This document shows, one piece after another, positions 31,741 to 44,299 of a stretch of 64,000 nucleotides of DNA. Where the stretch lies: assembly GCA_037126765.1 (NCBI GenBank), contig JBBCBC010000012.1:6262001-6326000 (forward strand), in the 5' to 3' direction. A program made the position numbers and the translations under genes. A model generated the notes under the pieces. It worked only from the letters and a program-made list of their open reading frames with translations, did no database searches and had not been told where the DNA came from. The number at the start of each line of letters is the position of its first letter. Position 1 is the stretch's first letter. This DNA comes from Stenogyne calaminthoides. Lineage: Eukaryota; Streptophyta; Magnoliopsida; Lamiales; Lamiaceae.

Positions 31741-32176
31741 TGATGCCAAAACCTATCTTGTTACAAACATTTTTAACCTATACTCAGGTTTCAGTTTTAT
31801 CCTATTACAAGATTGGTTATATCTCCCAACAATTTCTTAAGCAGAGAATCTCCCAACAATTAATCAGTCAATAATTTCTTCAGTAATGAATCTCTCAAAG
31901 GATTCATCACCAAATACTTAATTTCAAAACAATTAATTCAGAGACATCATTCAGGCATATCAAAGTTTAAAAGACATGTAAATAAGATAATGAGATATTA
32001 TCTTTTGAGCATAAATGATAAGTTTTCATTGATGATAGGTAGACTGTTACAAGTTACAATGAATCTTATCTGAACAAAATCAAAAAGACAAAAAGATAAA
32101 GAATTACATTAATCTTCTGAGTCTTTATCTTCTGAGTCTTCATTTGCTCTTCAGCTCAGCTCTTCAGTTCGGCTCT

Positions 32177-35100
32177 TTAGTTTTGATCTTCTTCCACCTC
32201 ATCAGCATGGACTTCAAGGTTGAACATTCCGTAATATCTTCTTTTCAGCGCATCTCTCTCTTTAATGATATCAGGATTGTTCCCTGTCAGACCCAATTGA
32301 ATGGCGTACTGAGATATTTCCTGAGAAATGGCTTTCTCATTCACACAGCCATTCTCTAGCTTGGGAGGAGGGTACACGTATGGACCAGGGGCGGTTATCT
32401 GCACCTTTCCTTCATCCACAAGATTTATCCATCCTTGAAGGTATTTTGGATAGAAGGTCAGGAGATAGTCGATGAAAGCCTCATTCGGATCTGAGCTCTC
32501 CCCTCTCCATTCTCTGAGCCAATCATAGTAGAACCAGAAGGTTCTCTTAATTTCTTCCCACTCATCGTTGAGATGGACTGGCATCCATTTGTCAACATGC
32601 GGCAATTTCTGTGCTTTTGTGTTCCCTCTCCTCTTGCTTGCGAACTTTTTGAACCCACTCCTTCTTTTCTGCTCTTCTTCTACCTTCTTTCTGATATCAG
32701 GTACACCAGAAACAGAAGCAGCAGTTTTCCTCGCTTGTTCAATCTGGAGTGTTTTTAGAGCGCTTCTGGTATTGAAGACCTTCTTCTTTGGTTCGACCTC
32801 AAAATCTTCAATATCCAACATCAATTTTCTCTGAATTGGCTTAGAAGCCTTTGCTCTTTTGCCCTCAGGCTCTTCCATCGCCATAGCCTTTCTCTTGATG
32901 GGCATTTCAGCACCAGCTAGGCTTGTACCAATTCTTCCTTACCACTCAGTTTCTCTACAGTAACTTCCTGCATTGTTTCCTCTGAAACCTGAGTGTAGAC
33001 TGACTTCTCCACCTCTTTGAACTTAAGCTTCTCAGTGGCTTCTATCTCCTTCATGGCTTCGGCAATGATCTTCTTTTCAGCATCTTTTACAACCTTGCCC
33101 TTCAGAGTATGTTCCAATAAAACCCTGAGATCAGTTCCAGGTCTTTCCCCCTTCTTGGAACCATACTCTGGCAGAAGCCTGGAGAGTGTTGTGTCCATAT
33201 GGTATTGTTCTTTACTGACACTCCGCACCTCCCTGCCATCTGATCTTGCTCCTCCTCGAGCCTTCTGAGGTGGTTCTTCGCCATAGAGAATTCTTCAGAC
33301 AGATGAGCAAATTGACTAGAGAGAGCTTCCTTGAACATATCATTGACCATGAGCATTGAGCTCATTTCCTCAACAACATTCTTCACCAGCATCTCATTCT
33401 TTTCAACCAACTTTGCTTCTAGAATCTGAGTCTGCTCCTGATGCTTTTGCTTCAGCTCTGCATTGAGCTCAGCCTTGACCCCCTCCATCTTCTCTTCTAA
33501 TTTTCCTTCCATGGAGGTCAGCTTGTCTGTCAGAGTATCCTAAAGTTGCACCAGTTCTGAAGAAGAACTCAATCCATCAATCTTCTGAGATTGGTTGGCC
33601 AAAAACTTCCTCCATCTGAGCAATTTTGTTCAGTATTGGCTCAACCTTCTCCAGTTTCTCCATCATCGGGGTGAGATCAATCTCAGGAGCATATCTGATC
33701 TGTTGTGCCTCCTGAGTTGGCTGTTCATTCTGAGTCTCAGTCTGAACCTGAGCTTCAGTTTGAACTGGGGCTTCAGACTCAGTCTGAGTCTGGGATTCAC
33801 CCTGAGCTTGGGTGTCCACCTGAGCCTCAGTCTGCATACCAGACATTACAGATTTAAAGGTAGGAACTTCAGTAATCCTGGCATAATTATTAATAGTGCC
33901 AAAAGTTACCTGAAGGCTAACTTCAGTTTGAGGATGTTCGACAATAGCCTGATCAGCATCAGTTGAGTCTTTCTCCTTCTGAGATTGACTCTCATCATCC
34001 CCTTGTTGGTCCCCATCCTGAGATTTGTCAATGGAGCTCGGGGCACCAACTTCAGCAATCCTCTCAGCAACCTTCCTCTTCACAAGCTCATCAAAATCTG
34101 AGATTTTCATCCTGAGCTTGGTTTTTCTGAACCCTGAGAAGTCAGTGAGTAAAGCTATCTCCTCGTTCCACCAGTCTTCGCCTCTGAATGAAGCAATGTT
34201 GAGCATCTCTGGAAGAGTCTGGTTGAGGATGTAGACTGTTGACCTCAATCTGAAGAAGATATCTTGGAGGTCAGGGAATGAGCTAAGCTCAGGGTAGCGG
34301 TCTAGAATAAACCGTTCCCCCTTGCTTCGCCATTCGGTCTCTTCAGCTTCACCTTTCTTGAGCATCGGGCTCTCAGGTTCAGTTGGAAACTCTGCTGAAA
34401 GATCGACTAACAGCTCATTCAGGAGCTCATCAAAATTCATCGGCTCCTGAGGCTCAGCAAACTCTGAGGTTTGGGCAGACAGCTCCTCAGTCTGAATCTG
34501 ACTTGGTTCTGAGGTCTGAGCTGGCGCCTCCTCAGTGGGAATTTCAGTTTGCTCTGAGAACTGAGTGGGCACTTCCTTAGCAGGAATCTGAGCATCTTCT
34601 TCCGGCATTTCCTCAGAGGGAATCTGAACTTTCTCTGAGGTCTGAGGTCCTTGAAAAATTTCTTGAGAGAACTTATCAGAACTAAGCGATGTCTCAAGAA
34701 CCTCAGAGAAGACTTGCTCCTCAGTTTGATCCTGTGCCTTTGAGATAGCCTGAGCCAATACGAGTAAAGGCAATTTCTGAGCAGCTTGGCTCTCAGGCTG
34801 AATCTCCTCAGTCTCACTTTCTTCTTCCTCATCGGTGAGAACCACCATTCTCTTGCGCTTTGGAGCGAGGGTCTTTTGCTTTTTCAATTTCTCACCCTGC
34901 TCCTTCTTGGCATCCAACAAAGCCTTCCCCCTAGCTTGTTGGGTTTCTTCTGTAGCAGCCGCAACCGGTGATTCCACCTTTTTCTCTTTCTTTCCCTTGA
35001 TCGTCCTCTTTGCAGCAATAGGCTTGAACATTATTTTGGACTTAGGGAATGGAGTAGAGTTGGAAAAGATATCCTCCTCCTCTCGGCACATCTCCAAAAT

Positions 35101-35790
35101 AAATGCTATTTTGGTGGCATGGAGGATCCTGCCTTTGATCGATATTGCCCATCCTCCTTTTTTATGACCTTGGCTTGCTCACTAACCACCTTGATCAAAT
35201 ATTTCAACCAGTTGAAATCCTTGGTGGGTGAGTCCTCAATCGCCGCCATCAGTCGGAGTTTGGGTGTGCTGATCTGCTCAAAGCTTCTAGATCGACTCAT
35301 GATGCACTTTCCCACAATATCCATCAACACTCAGTACTTTGGCTTTAGATGCCGTTTATGCAGAGTTGCCTCAAAATTTAACAGGTTTTTCAGCTATCCT
35401 GTCAAGATACTCTTTCTCCCGTCCCAACATATACAATGAGAGATCATCTCCCCTATCGCACAACTCAAACACGTCGTTCAAATGCTTAGGGACAATATAA
35501 AGCTCTCTAAAAAAATCCACATATTTCATCGATTGTTCAAGATGAGAAACAGAAATCTTGGATTCTATATTATCATCCTCATCTATTTCCAAATTTGAGA
35601 TGAACTCGATTACCTCACGAGTATACTCCACCTCCGGTCGGTTTGCGACAAGATTCGTCAGTTTCGCCAATCGGATTAAATGGAGCGCCTCTTCTTCGTG
35701 CTTGGCATTTGAAGTACTCTCCAAAGAAACCACATATTCATACCATGGCTTATTAGTCTCGGCTAATTTTTCGAATATGGTAGGAGCCAT
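32177..35790 (-). pseudogene. Post-pol extra ORF of copia element, broken
   Basis: A gene of about 1,200 codons between RNase H and the 3' LTR, on the sense strand. The start chosen is the Met at 35790 (MAPTIFEKLAETNKPW) because the plus-strand copy has MTFSIYDKLSISNKPC at the matching place. The frame is open 93 bp further up, to 35883. The N-terminal region contains EVIEFISNLEIDEDDN and, after a shift, LRLMAAIEDSPTKDFNWLKY. The 506-codon middle (35097-33577) is Lys-rich, then Gln/Glu/Thr-rich. A coiled coil lies at 33512-33102. The C-terminal part (32905-32177) holds basic NLS-like runs and YLLTFYPKYLQGWINLVDEG. I see no membrane segment or signal peptide. The N-terminal layout recalls the Pfam putative plant transposon protein domain, a tentative link. 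Confidence 0.7.
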
Positions 35791-35911
35791 TTGAGATTTT
35801 GAAGATTTAGGGTTTTGAGTGAAGAAGCTTTTCTGGGTAAAAAGGGATTTATTTGCAGAGGGTTTTGGGAGTGAAGGGTTCAATAAAGTTTGGCTTGAAT
35901 GACTTTCAAAG

Positions 35912-35921
35912 GAATATATAG
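35912..35921 (-). promoter_or_regulatory. Internal TATA box before the post-pol ORF
   Basis: CTATATATTC on the minus strand lies 125 bp upstream of the ATG at 35790. The plus-strand copy has the same ten bases 136 bp before its ATG. It suggests that the extra ORF is expressed from its own RNA. Confidence 0.5.
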
Positions 35922-36423
35922 CTCGAGATCGTGGGTAGTCGTACCGGTTTGGTGAAAAACAACGGTTAAGATTAATCCACGATTAATCGGGTATATGAAA
36001 GGTCGATCTCCGAAAAGTAAGCCGCCATTTTAACCTCATTGGTTAATAAATGCAACAGAGCATTTAATGACCGCCGACCTTCTTCGAAATTTCAAAGATC
36101 CCGCCAAAACATTCTTCGTGTTTTTGTATTTATTGCAAATGATTACCGAAGTTTCACTTAAGCAATAAATGAGTCGCATGAGTCATTACTTCTTCGTGAC
36201 TAATTTACCTCTATCGCCTCTTCTTGAGTATTGACCTTGATAAAATGTCAAGATGATATCGAAAATTTGAAAAGGTTCATTATAATAATGAAAATCGACC
36301 TTCAAGAACTGAAGTTTCCCCGAGACTCGCCTCAAGATTTCCATTTTATCCTGAGCTTCTCAGTAGAATTCTGAGAAAACTTCATGCATCTGAAAACCTT
36401 CATTTTTTTTTTCAGATTTTACT

Positions 36424-37905
36424 CTATGCACATGGATCCAACATCCCTAATTCAACTGATAGTTCCTGAAATCTTGATTCAGCCAAAGGTTTAGTCAAGA
36501 TATCAACTCTCTGCTTATCAGTATGAATTTTCTCCATCCTGATGTCCCTTTTCTCGATATGATCTCTGATGAAGTGATGTCTGATATCCACATGCTTGCA
36601 TCTGGTGTGAAATACCTGATTTTGTGAAATAGCAATAGCACTATTATTGTCACAAAATATTGGTACTTCATTGGCTACAACTTTATAATCCCTTAATTGT
36701 TGTCTGAGCCAAAGAATTGAAAACACGCAGACTTCCTGCAGCCCATGTATTCAACCCGGTAGAGATCGTTGCTATTGAGGTATGTTTCTTTGAAAACCAA
36801 GATATCGAACTACTTCCAAGAAATTGACAAATTCTCGTAGTGGACTTCACATCAATTTCGCAACCTCCATAATCGAAGATCCGAGTAACCAGCTAATTCA
36901 AGGTTATCATCAGCTGGATACCATAATCCTCTATTCACTGTGCCCTTAAGATACTTCAGTATCTTTTTTGCAGCCTCCATGTGACTAGCCTTAGGATTAA
37001 CTTGGTATCTTGAACATATCCCAACAACAAATTTTATATACGGCCTACTTGCTCTGAGATAGAGCAATGATCCAATGATTCCTCTATAATCAGTATGACT
37101 TTCTGATTTGCCTTCAGAATTAGGATCCATCTTGTAGTTAGTATTCATAGGAATTCTAACTGCATTGCAATTCTTACACCATACTTGGCAATCGATCTCT
37201 CGGTGTACTTTGGCTCGGTTGATGAAGATTCCTTCCTTTGATTGTTTCACTTGAAGACCTAGAAAGAAATTCATCTCTCCCATCATTGACATCTCAAACT
37301 TGCCTTTCATCGCTTGAAAACTTTTCACACAAATGATGGTTTGGAGATCCAAAAATGATGTCATCAACATATATCCTCGAACCAAGAAGATATCTTCCCC
37401 ATCTTCTATCCCGAACAGAGTTCTATCAACAGCCTTTGACAAAACCATGGTCGAAGAAAACCGAGAAAGAGTGTCATACCATGCTCGGGTGCTTGCTTAA
37501 GACCATACAAGGCTTTTTTCGAGCCTATAAACTTGGTCATTCTGCTTGAAACCGTGAGGTTGTTCTACATAAACCTCTTCTTTAAGCACACCGCTCGTAA
37601 TGCACTTTTCACATCCATTTGATAGACTCGTGAACTTCATGTGGGCAGATATGCAAGAAACAATATGATGGCTTCTAGTCTTTGCAACAACAAAAGGTTT
37701 CATCATAATCCAAGCCTTCTTCTTGGGAATAACCTTGTGCAACTATCCTTGCCTTGTTTCTTACAATGTTGTTATTTTCATCTCTTTTATTCTTAAATAC
37801 CCACTTGGTTCCAATGACATTGTGCCTTTTAGGTCTATCTACTAGCTCCCATACTTCATTCCTTGAGAATTGATTCAAATTTCTTCTTGCATAGCAAGAA
37901 TCCAA
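36424..37905 (-). pseudogene. Copia reverse transcriptase and RNase H, broken
   Basis: Copies RNA to DNA and removes the RNA strand. RT: NKARIVAQGYSQEEGLDYDE (about 37770), KEEVYVEQPHGFKQNDQVYR, FEMSMMGEMNFFLGLQVKQS, GIIGSLLYLRASRPYIKFVV. Around the YVDD motif the frame is broken: 37448-36852 reads VRGYMLMTSF where the plus copy has YVDDIIFGS. RNase H runs from about 36860, with the ending GYSD...C and, in 36726-36424, VPIFCDNNSAIAISQNQVFH and HTDKQRVDILTKPLAESRFQ. Many breaks coincide with CG replacing CAG/CTG of the plus copy. Confidence 0.85.
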
Positions 37906-39834
37906 TGAGAATCTTGTAGAGCTTCATCAATCTCAAGAGGGCTCTTTCTCCGATAGGAAGCAGCCAGAATAATGCACTCTCACCATGGAACCTTCTTGTT
38001 TTGACACCTTCAGTTAGATCACCCACAATCTGACTTGTAGGATGACTATCTAACCATCTTCTTCTAGATGTTTCCCCTTCAATAGTATCCTCAACATTTG
38101 AAATGTTAGGTTCAGTTAGTTCATTAAACTCAGGGAACAACAGAAAAGGAGAAAGAGAATCATCTTCCTCAGGGGATATTCTATTCAGAACATTGTCGCG
38201 ACATTTGTTCCCCTTTGGTTGATAGATTCAGAATTGTCTCACCGTGACCACATCTTCATTGGCATCACATACCGAGTCCGAACTCGGTGTCCGCTCGTTT
38301 GGTCACCTTCAAAGGTGTTGATTTTCCTTCGAAGAAGACTTTCCATCCCGAGTCTCACCATCCTCGAGTACCATCCCGAACTTCTTTATTCGAAGTCCGA
38401 GTCACTCCCAATCATAGATGGTGACCCGACTTCTTTTTTTCGTGTTCAATGGATGTTTTGTCATTCTTTTTCGGGCTTAATCTGGTGATCCTCTTGGTCG
38501 GGCTTCTTCAGATCATGTTCTGCTTTCTTCCGAACACAAGTAGATTCATCAAAAAATAACATGAGGTTTCCTCCACAATAAGAGTCCTACAGTTTGTAAA
38601 CTCGAAAGCTTTACTAACTTCGTAATATCCTAAGAATATTCCTTCATCGCCTTTTACTATCAAATGTTTTCAACCGATCTTTACCATTATTGTGTATGAA
38701 ACACTTGCAACCAAACACACGAAAAGAAAGAAACAAGAGGCTTCCTTTCATTCCAAAGCTCGTAGGGTGTTTTGCCATGACTCTTGGTCAGCATGGATCT
38801 GTTCTGTGAATAACATGCAGTGTTGACAGCTTCAGCCCAAAACCTTTTAGGAATATCGGCCCGGTATCATTGTCCCCTCGCAGCTTTTTTTCTAAGTCTT
38901 GTTCCTCCTTTCAAAGAACACCATTTTTTGTTGATTTTTGTCATTGCAGCTGATGTTTCATGAGTAATTCCATTTGCTGCACAATAATCAGATATAATAT
39001 GTTTTATAAATTCAGTTCCTTTGTCAGATCTGATTTTGACCACACTCAGATTTTTCTCAATGCTGAGCCTTTTCAAGAACTCAGTAGACTTTTATCTCGA
39101 GTCTCTTTCTTCTTCGAAAAGAATATGACCCAAGTATATCTTGAGTAGTCATCAACTACTACTAGTGTGTATTTCCTGCCATTGGTGCTCACTGGTGTTA
39201 TTGGACCAAAAAGATCCATATGCAACAACTGAAGTATTCTTTCAGTAGAAACATCTACTTTGCATTTAAATGATGCTCTAATTTGTTTTCCTTTTTGGCA
39301 TGCATCACAAATATGTTCCTTACTGAACACTTCATTAGGCAACCCTATCACAAGAGCTAATCTTGCAAGCTTATTCAGGGTTTTGAAATTCAGGTGATTC
39401 ATTCTTTTATGCCAAAACCAACTGGTATCTGTGGAACTTTTAGCAACCAAACATGTATCTTTAGGAGTTGAACTCCAATCAGCAAGATACACATTTCCTT
39501 TTCTAGTACCAGTCAGTAATATTTTCTGTGAGATATCATCTTTCACATAACATAAGTTCTTAGAGAACTCAACATTAAAACCCTTATCACAGAACTGGCT
39601 TATTGAAAGCAAGTTATGCTTCAATCCAGATACATATGAAACACCATGGATATGAACTGAGTCGATTTCCAAAGTTCCATATCCTTCACTCTGTCCCTTG
39701 GAGTTATCTCCAAAAGTGATCTGAGGTCCTCTTTGTTCAACATAGTCACTGAGTATCTTTTTGAATCCTGTCACATGTCTTAAGCATCCACTGTCAAGAT
39801 ACCATACAATAGGGGCTTTTTCATCTCTACTCAT
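37906..39834 (-). pseudogene. Copia protease end and integrase, partly broken
   Basis: 39834-39073 is open. It starts in the protease, whose active-site segment reads VWYLDSGCLRHVTGF (D-S-G intact). The integrase zinc domain follows (HKRMNHLNFKTLNKLARL, then CDACQKGKQIRASF) and the core starts with HMDLFGPITPVSTNGRKYTL and VVVDDYSRYTWVIFF. The second catalytic Asp is at about 39010 (IRSDKGTEFIKHI) in another frame. The third motif, expected as TPQQNGVAE, is altered to TKINKKW near 38935. From 38860 to 37906 the integrase C-terminus and the linker to RT survive only as scraps. Confidence 0.85.
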
Positions 39835-39891
39835 CAGTGATATGTGATCTTTAATCAGCTTTGTGCCCTTGTTTTCCTCCTGAAAAACAGA

Positions 39892-42283
39892 TCAATTCTT
39901 AGGTACCCAATTTGTAAAGGGTCCTACAAGGTTAGCTGTACCTTTCGGAATCCAAATTTGCCTGAGAACTCTAATCACTTTAGAGTGGCTGATCTGTCTT
40001 CCATAAACATCAACATACACATTTACTACTCTGGGTGCCTTAGTAGTTTCCTGTGTATGAGTGCTAGCCTTAGCATGAACATGAACTTTTGAATTTTTCT
40101 TTGGTTCAGGCTTTTTGTTCATTTGCTTTGGCTTCTGTGCAGCTGGTCTAAATCTTTGTTGACTTGGGTTTAGGTAACCTTTACCCTTAGGCAAGTGGGG
40201 TTCAGGTTGCCTGTACTGAAATTTGGGTCTTTCAGTATACTGAGGACTTGGTCTCTTCAGTTGAGAATGTCTCTGCTGAGTGTTTCTCTTCTGAAGATTC
40301 CTCTGATGGTTCAGTGCAGATCCTTTCAGGTTTGCATTCTTAGCCTGAGGCTTCGAAGTACTTGCTTGAAATTTTCCAACTGAGTGCTCAGGTTTTCTAG
40401 CCTTCACCTGAGGTTTGGGCTTTCTTACCTGATCATTCAGTTTTACTGAAACCATAGGTCCTTTTCCCTTGTCTAACACCTTGGGCATTTCTTCAGTTTG
40501 AAGTGTAGGTGCCACTGGTTTTACAAAGATTGTCTTCTTGCTACTTGATGCAGCATTCAGATGACTTTGTGAGGATCCCCCTGGAATGTATCCCAATCCA
40601 GATTTTATAGTGACAGATCTATGGTAACTCTGAATTTCATCTATTACTTTAGATGCAGTATTCAATAGAGTTAACTTCTTCTGTGCACTATCCTCACAGT
40701 TATGTAGAGTTTCATGCTTCTCGGAGAGGTCATTGAACTTAGTTCTGATCAGCTGAATCTCTTCAGTGGATTTCTCTAGCTTTTCAGTTAGAGTCACTAT
40801 CAACTTCTCTTTCTCTGAGAGTTGTACTTTCAGAACATCCAGTTCATCAGTAGCTCCCATTAATTGAGAAGTGATTTCAGTATTGCTAGAGTCTTTCCAC
40901 TTAAGATTTTCAGCCTTCAGTTCCTTATTCTACTCTTGAGTTTCATTTAGCAGTTCTTGTAAAACAACATAGTCCTTCATCAGACTCTCAAAAGAATCCA
41001 TCAGGTCAAATTTATTATTTACAGTTGAACTTGACAACTCTTGTGCTAGTGTAGGAGCAACAACAGAGAAAAAAGAGTTTACCTCCTCAATAGCCATTAG
41101 ACAGAGGTCGTCACTTTCACTGTCTGAGAAGATTTCATCTGAAGAGCTAGATCCTTCCTCAGAATGTTCTTCTTCTGCAACAATGGCCTTTTTGCTAGAG
41201 AACTTCTTGTCTCTTTTAGCTTGCCTTTCTCTTCTCTTCTTAGCACTTAGGTCAGGACAATCATACCGAAAGTGACCTTTCTTTTGGCAATTGTAGCATC
41301 TGTTGGTATCATCATCCCGATCACTTTCTTCTTTGGACTTGGAGTCCTTCCTCTTGGATGAAGATCCTTCAGCTTTCAGGTCATTCTTCTTCTCAGTTGA
41401 TTTGTCCTCAGGTTTCTTCTGGTACCTGTGATTCCTGTAATAGTTTTTGTATTTTCCATATCGACTATTAAGTCTTTCAAACCTCCTTGCCATCAGTGCT
41501 AGCTTATCCTCAAGCTCATCCTGATTCTTAGCAAGGGAGTTCTCAGACTCTCTAGTTTTACAGGTTTTATCTTTGGCCTTAAAAGCTACATTCTTACTAG
41601 ATGATGAATCATCTTTGCTGTCAGCCTTTTTAGATTTCTTATCAATTACGAACTCATAGGCATTTAGCTCAGAGAAGACTTGTTGATATGGCATTGAATT
41701 AATGTTTTTGGTGTTTTCAATCACCACTGCATGTATATCCCATTTCTTAGAAAGACCTCTAAGAATTTTCAATGCAACTTCTCTCTGTGGATATTTCTTT
41801 CCAAGTGCATTTAGATCATTCATAATGCTAGTGAATCTGACTTCCAATTTGTCAATTGATTCACCTTCTTCCCTTTTAAAAACTATCAAACTTTCCAATT
41901 GCAAATGAAAGTTTGTTTTCCTGATATGATCTGCCTTGCTCGGCACATTACAAATAGTGTATCCCAAATTTCTTTTGCGCAGATTAAAGGAGAAATCATT
42001 CCCATCACACCATCATCAATTGTATTTGTATAGTGTGTCTTTAGCAATATAGTCTAGATTGACTAACTTTCTCTCCTCAGAGTCAGGTTGGTCATCGACT
42101 TAGGAAATTTCTGCTATAGGATCATTTCTCTCATTTTCTCGCTTCTCCGGATTCACCACAAGAAATTGGAATGGTCCTTCAGAGACCACTCTCCACATAC
42201 GTTCATGTTTTGAATACAGGTGTGCCTGTATTCTCAGTCACCATAAATCATAGTTCTCTACTGAGAACATGGGAAGTTTCTTA
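39892..42283 (-). pseudogene. gag: Copia gag, long, nearly intact in its second half
   Basis: Structural protein of the particle. The N-terminal part (about 42283-41970) is broken and the start codon seems lost (ATT where the plus copy has ATG). From 41967 the frame runs to 40930 and, after one TAG, from 40926 through 39892, where a TGA stops it. Features: the helical gag domain (GESIDKLEVRFTSIMNDLNA, YPQREVALKILRGLSKKWDI), a Lys-rich stretch, one CCHC knuckle (CYNCQKKGHFRYDC, about 41290-41250), a Ser/Asp/Glu-rich acidic stretch, coiled coil at about 40860-40690, and a basic Gln/Pro-rich region before the protease. The TAG follows NETQE where the plus copy has CAG. Confidence 0.88.
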
Positions 42284-42392
42284 GAAGAAATTTTATCTGA
42301 GTCTTTTAAGAGTTCAGCAAATAAGATCAGTTCAGATAGACCACAAGTATTTTAGCAAATAAAACTTTAGTCAACAAAGCAGGTGGTCAAGT

Positions 42393-44299
42393 CGTGTATG
42401 GGGGGGGAATACACATGTTCAGTGATTCTTAAAACTTTTCTTTTACTGAGGTCAGCTTGGGTCAGGTTGTCCTGATGATTTGGTTCTGAGAAGCACAAAT
42501 CGCTCTGAGTCAAAGTCTACCTGAGACAGTGATCCTGAGCTGCTTTCAGATACCTCAGATAATCCCAACTGAGTCCTGAGTTTTCAGAGATTCTAATTTG
42601 CTTGGATCAGATAACTAACTTACTGAATCCTCAGAAGAGTAAGTTCAGTTTGGTAACTATCTGTTCTAGCTACTCAAATGTGCAAAATGGTTGGCCCTTA
42701 GTTTATACTCATTTTAAGCTTTTACTAAAAAACCTTCCTTTAATGGAATAGTGATTAGGCTGTGATTCAATTCGAGATCAACCAAGGATTTATTCCAACC
42801 GAATATCGAATGCTTTCAAAACAAGGTAATGCAAAAACAAAAGCAAAAACAAAGAAAGAACACAACAATTTATAGTGGTTCGTAGACTCAAGCTCCTACG
42901 CCCACTCTCCCCGATCGCTTAAGAGAAATTCACTAATCACTTCCTAAGGCTTTTCTCGACTACCTCTCAGTGGTTTACTAACCTTTCTAGTTTTGAGCTT
43001 TCTGACTACCTCTGTAGTTTACTAACTCAAAAACTCACACAAGCTTTCTGTCTATCCAAGATAGATTACTCACTTCTTCTCTAGAGCTTTCTGACTACCT
43101 CAATGTAGTTTACTAACTCTTTACAACTCCAATATCACCAACAATCACACTCAAACTTCCTTACAAAGGGTTTGGGGTTTCTTGGTTGGTTTTCAACTAG
43201 GATGAGATATCCTTTACAATAAAGAACAATGCAAAGGCTAGGATATCTCGACTAAGCTTTGGATATATCTTATCAAGCTAGGCTTAGTGGAATGAGCTCT
43301 CTTCGATTTAAAGCACTTGGGAAATTCTTGGTTTTTCGAGTGCTTCAACTTGCAATAATAAGTTTGAGCTCTTGAGTTGCTTACAAATTTCCCGTAACCT
43401 TTCAATGTAGAAGGTCACAAGTATTTATAGGCATACACCAAGGTCACTCTTGAAAAACTATCCGTTGGAGAGATAGCTTCGTGAGTTTCCTCTTATGGTG
43501 TGTGAGAAACGGCTATATTTAGGGTTTGACACTCCCTAACACGTTTTAGGCAATAACCTTTCATGTAGCCGGTCTTCACTTTTTGCAGTCTGGAACTTTA
43601 GTACTTCTGACATCTTTTCAGTGACCTGTCGCTGTCAGTGTCAGTATGGTAAAGTGTTGTCTTTCTTCTTTTTGACTTTTGTCTCCAGTTAAAGGTAGAC
43701 AACTCAACGACTCTTTTTGGTTACATTCTCTGAGTGATATAACCTTAACAACACTTTGTCTTAGTTCCTTTTGTCTGCATTTGAATGTCTTGGCAAATAT
43801 CTATTTTTCTAAGGAATCGCGATCTTCTCAGTATTGCATCCTTCAGATAGATATGTTCAAAGGCCTCGGAACATTCGTGTTTCATCTTGAGTCTTCAAGA
43901 TCTCGATTTCACCGAAGTCTTGATATCTCGATTTCACCGAAGTCTTGATTTCTCCACACTCGAAGTCTTCATATCTCGATTTCAATCCAGTCTCGAAAAC
44001 TTCATTTCATCGAAACTTCGCTTCACATCGAAGTCTTCGCTTCGTTTCATCTTGAAACATCGAAAACTTCGCCATCATCTTTGAAACTTCGATTTCTTCG
44101 AAAACTTCATCGAGTTCGCCGTAATCTTCGATCCTAACCCGATCTATATCTGGCCGACTATACATTTTGCAGATAACATCCTGAATACTCTAAAACTGAA
44201 TCCTGACTCAACTATCAAGATTATCCTGAACATGTCATACTCAGGGGTTTTGGGATCTTAATCAAAATCATATAACTTTATTAAATTCATCTCCCAACA
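42393..44299 (-). repeat. 5' LTR of minus-strand copia element, inner end deleted
   Basis: About 1907 bp visible, with the outer end CTCCCAACA at 44299. The inner end is damaged. Compared with the plus-strand element, about 50 bp covering the last LTR bases and the whole primer site are missing between GTCAAG (about 42391) and CGTGTATGG. The TATA box is at 43422-43429. The element could not prime reverse transcription from this copy. Confidence 0.85.

Larger units (their letters stand above)
29573..44299 (-). mobile_element. Sirevirus-like copia element, full length, minus strand
   Basis: 14.7 kb, flanked by the perfect target duplication CCATA (29568-29572 and 44300-44304). Ends are TGTTGGTCCC and CTCCCAACA. 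On the minus strand: LTR, gag with zinc knuckle, protease, integrase, RT, RNase H, a spacer with a TATA box, a large extra ORF, polypurine tract, LTR. Integrase before RT is the copia order. Large gag, LTRs of about 2 kb and a post-pol ORF fit the Sirevirus group. gag to integrase (41967-39073) stays in one frame with only two stops, while 36.4-39.0 kb and 42.0-43.0 kb are badly broken. The primer site is deleted. Confidence 0.9.

Noticed and set aside
33595..35167. Several + strand frames of 60-120 codons
   Set aside because: They lie opposite the 506-codon minus-strand post-pol ORF and are Leu/Ser-rich shadows of Glu/Gln-rich coding sequence.
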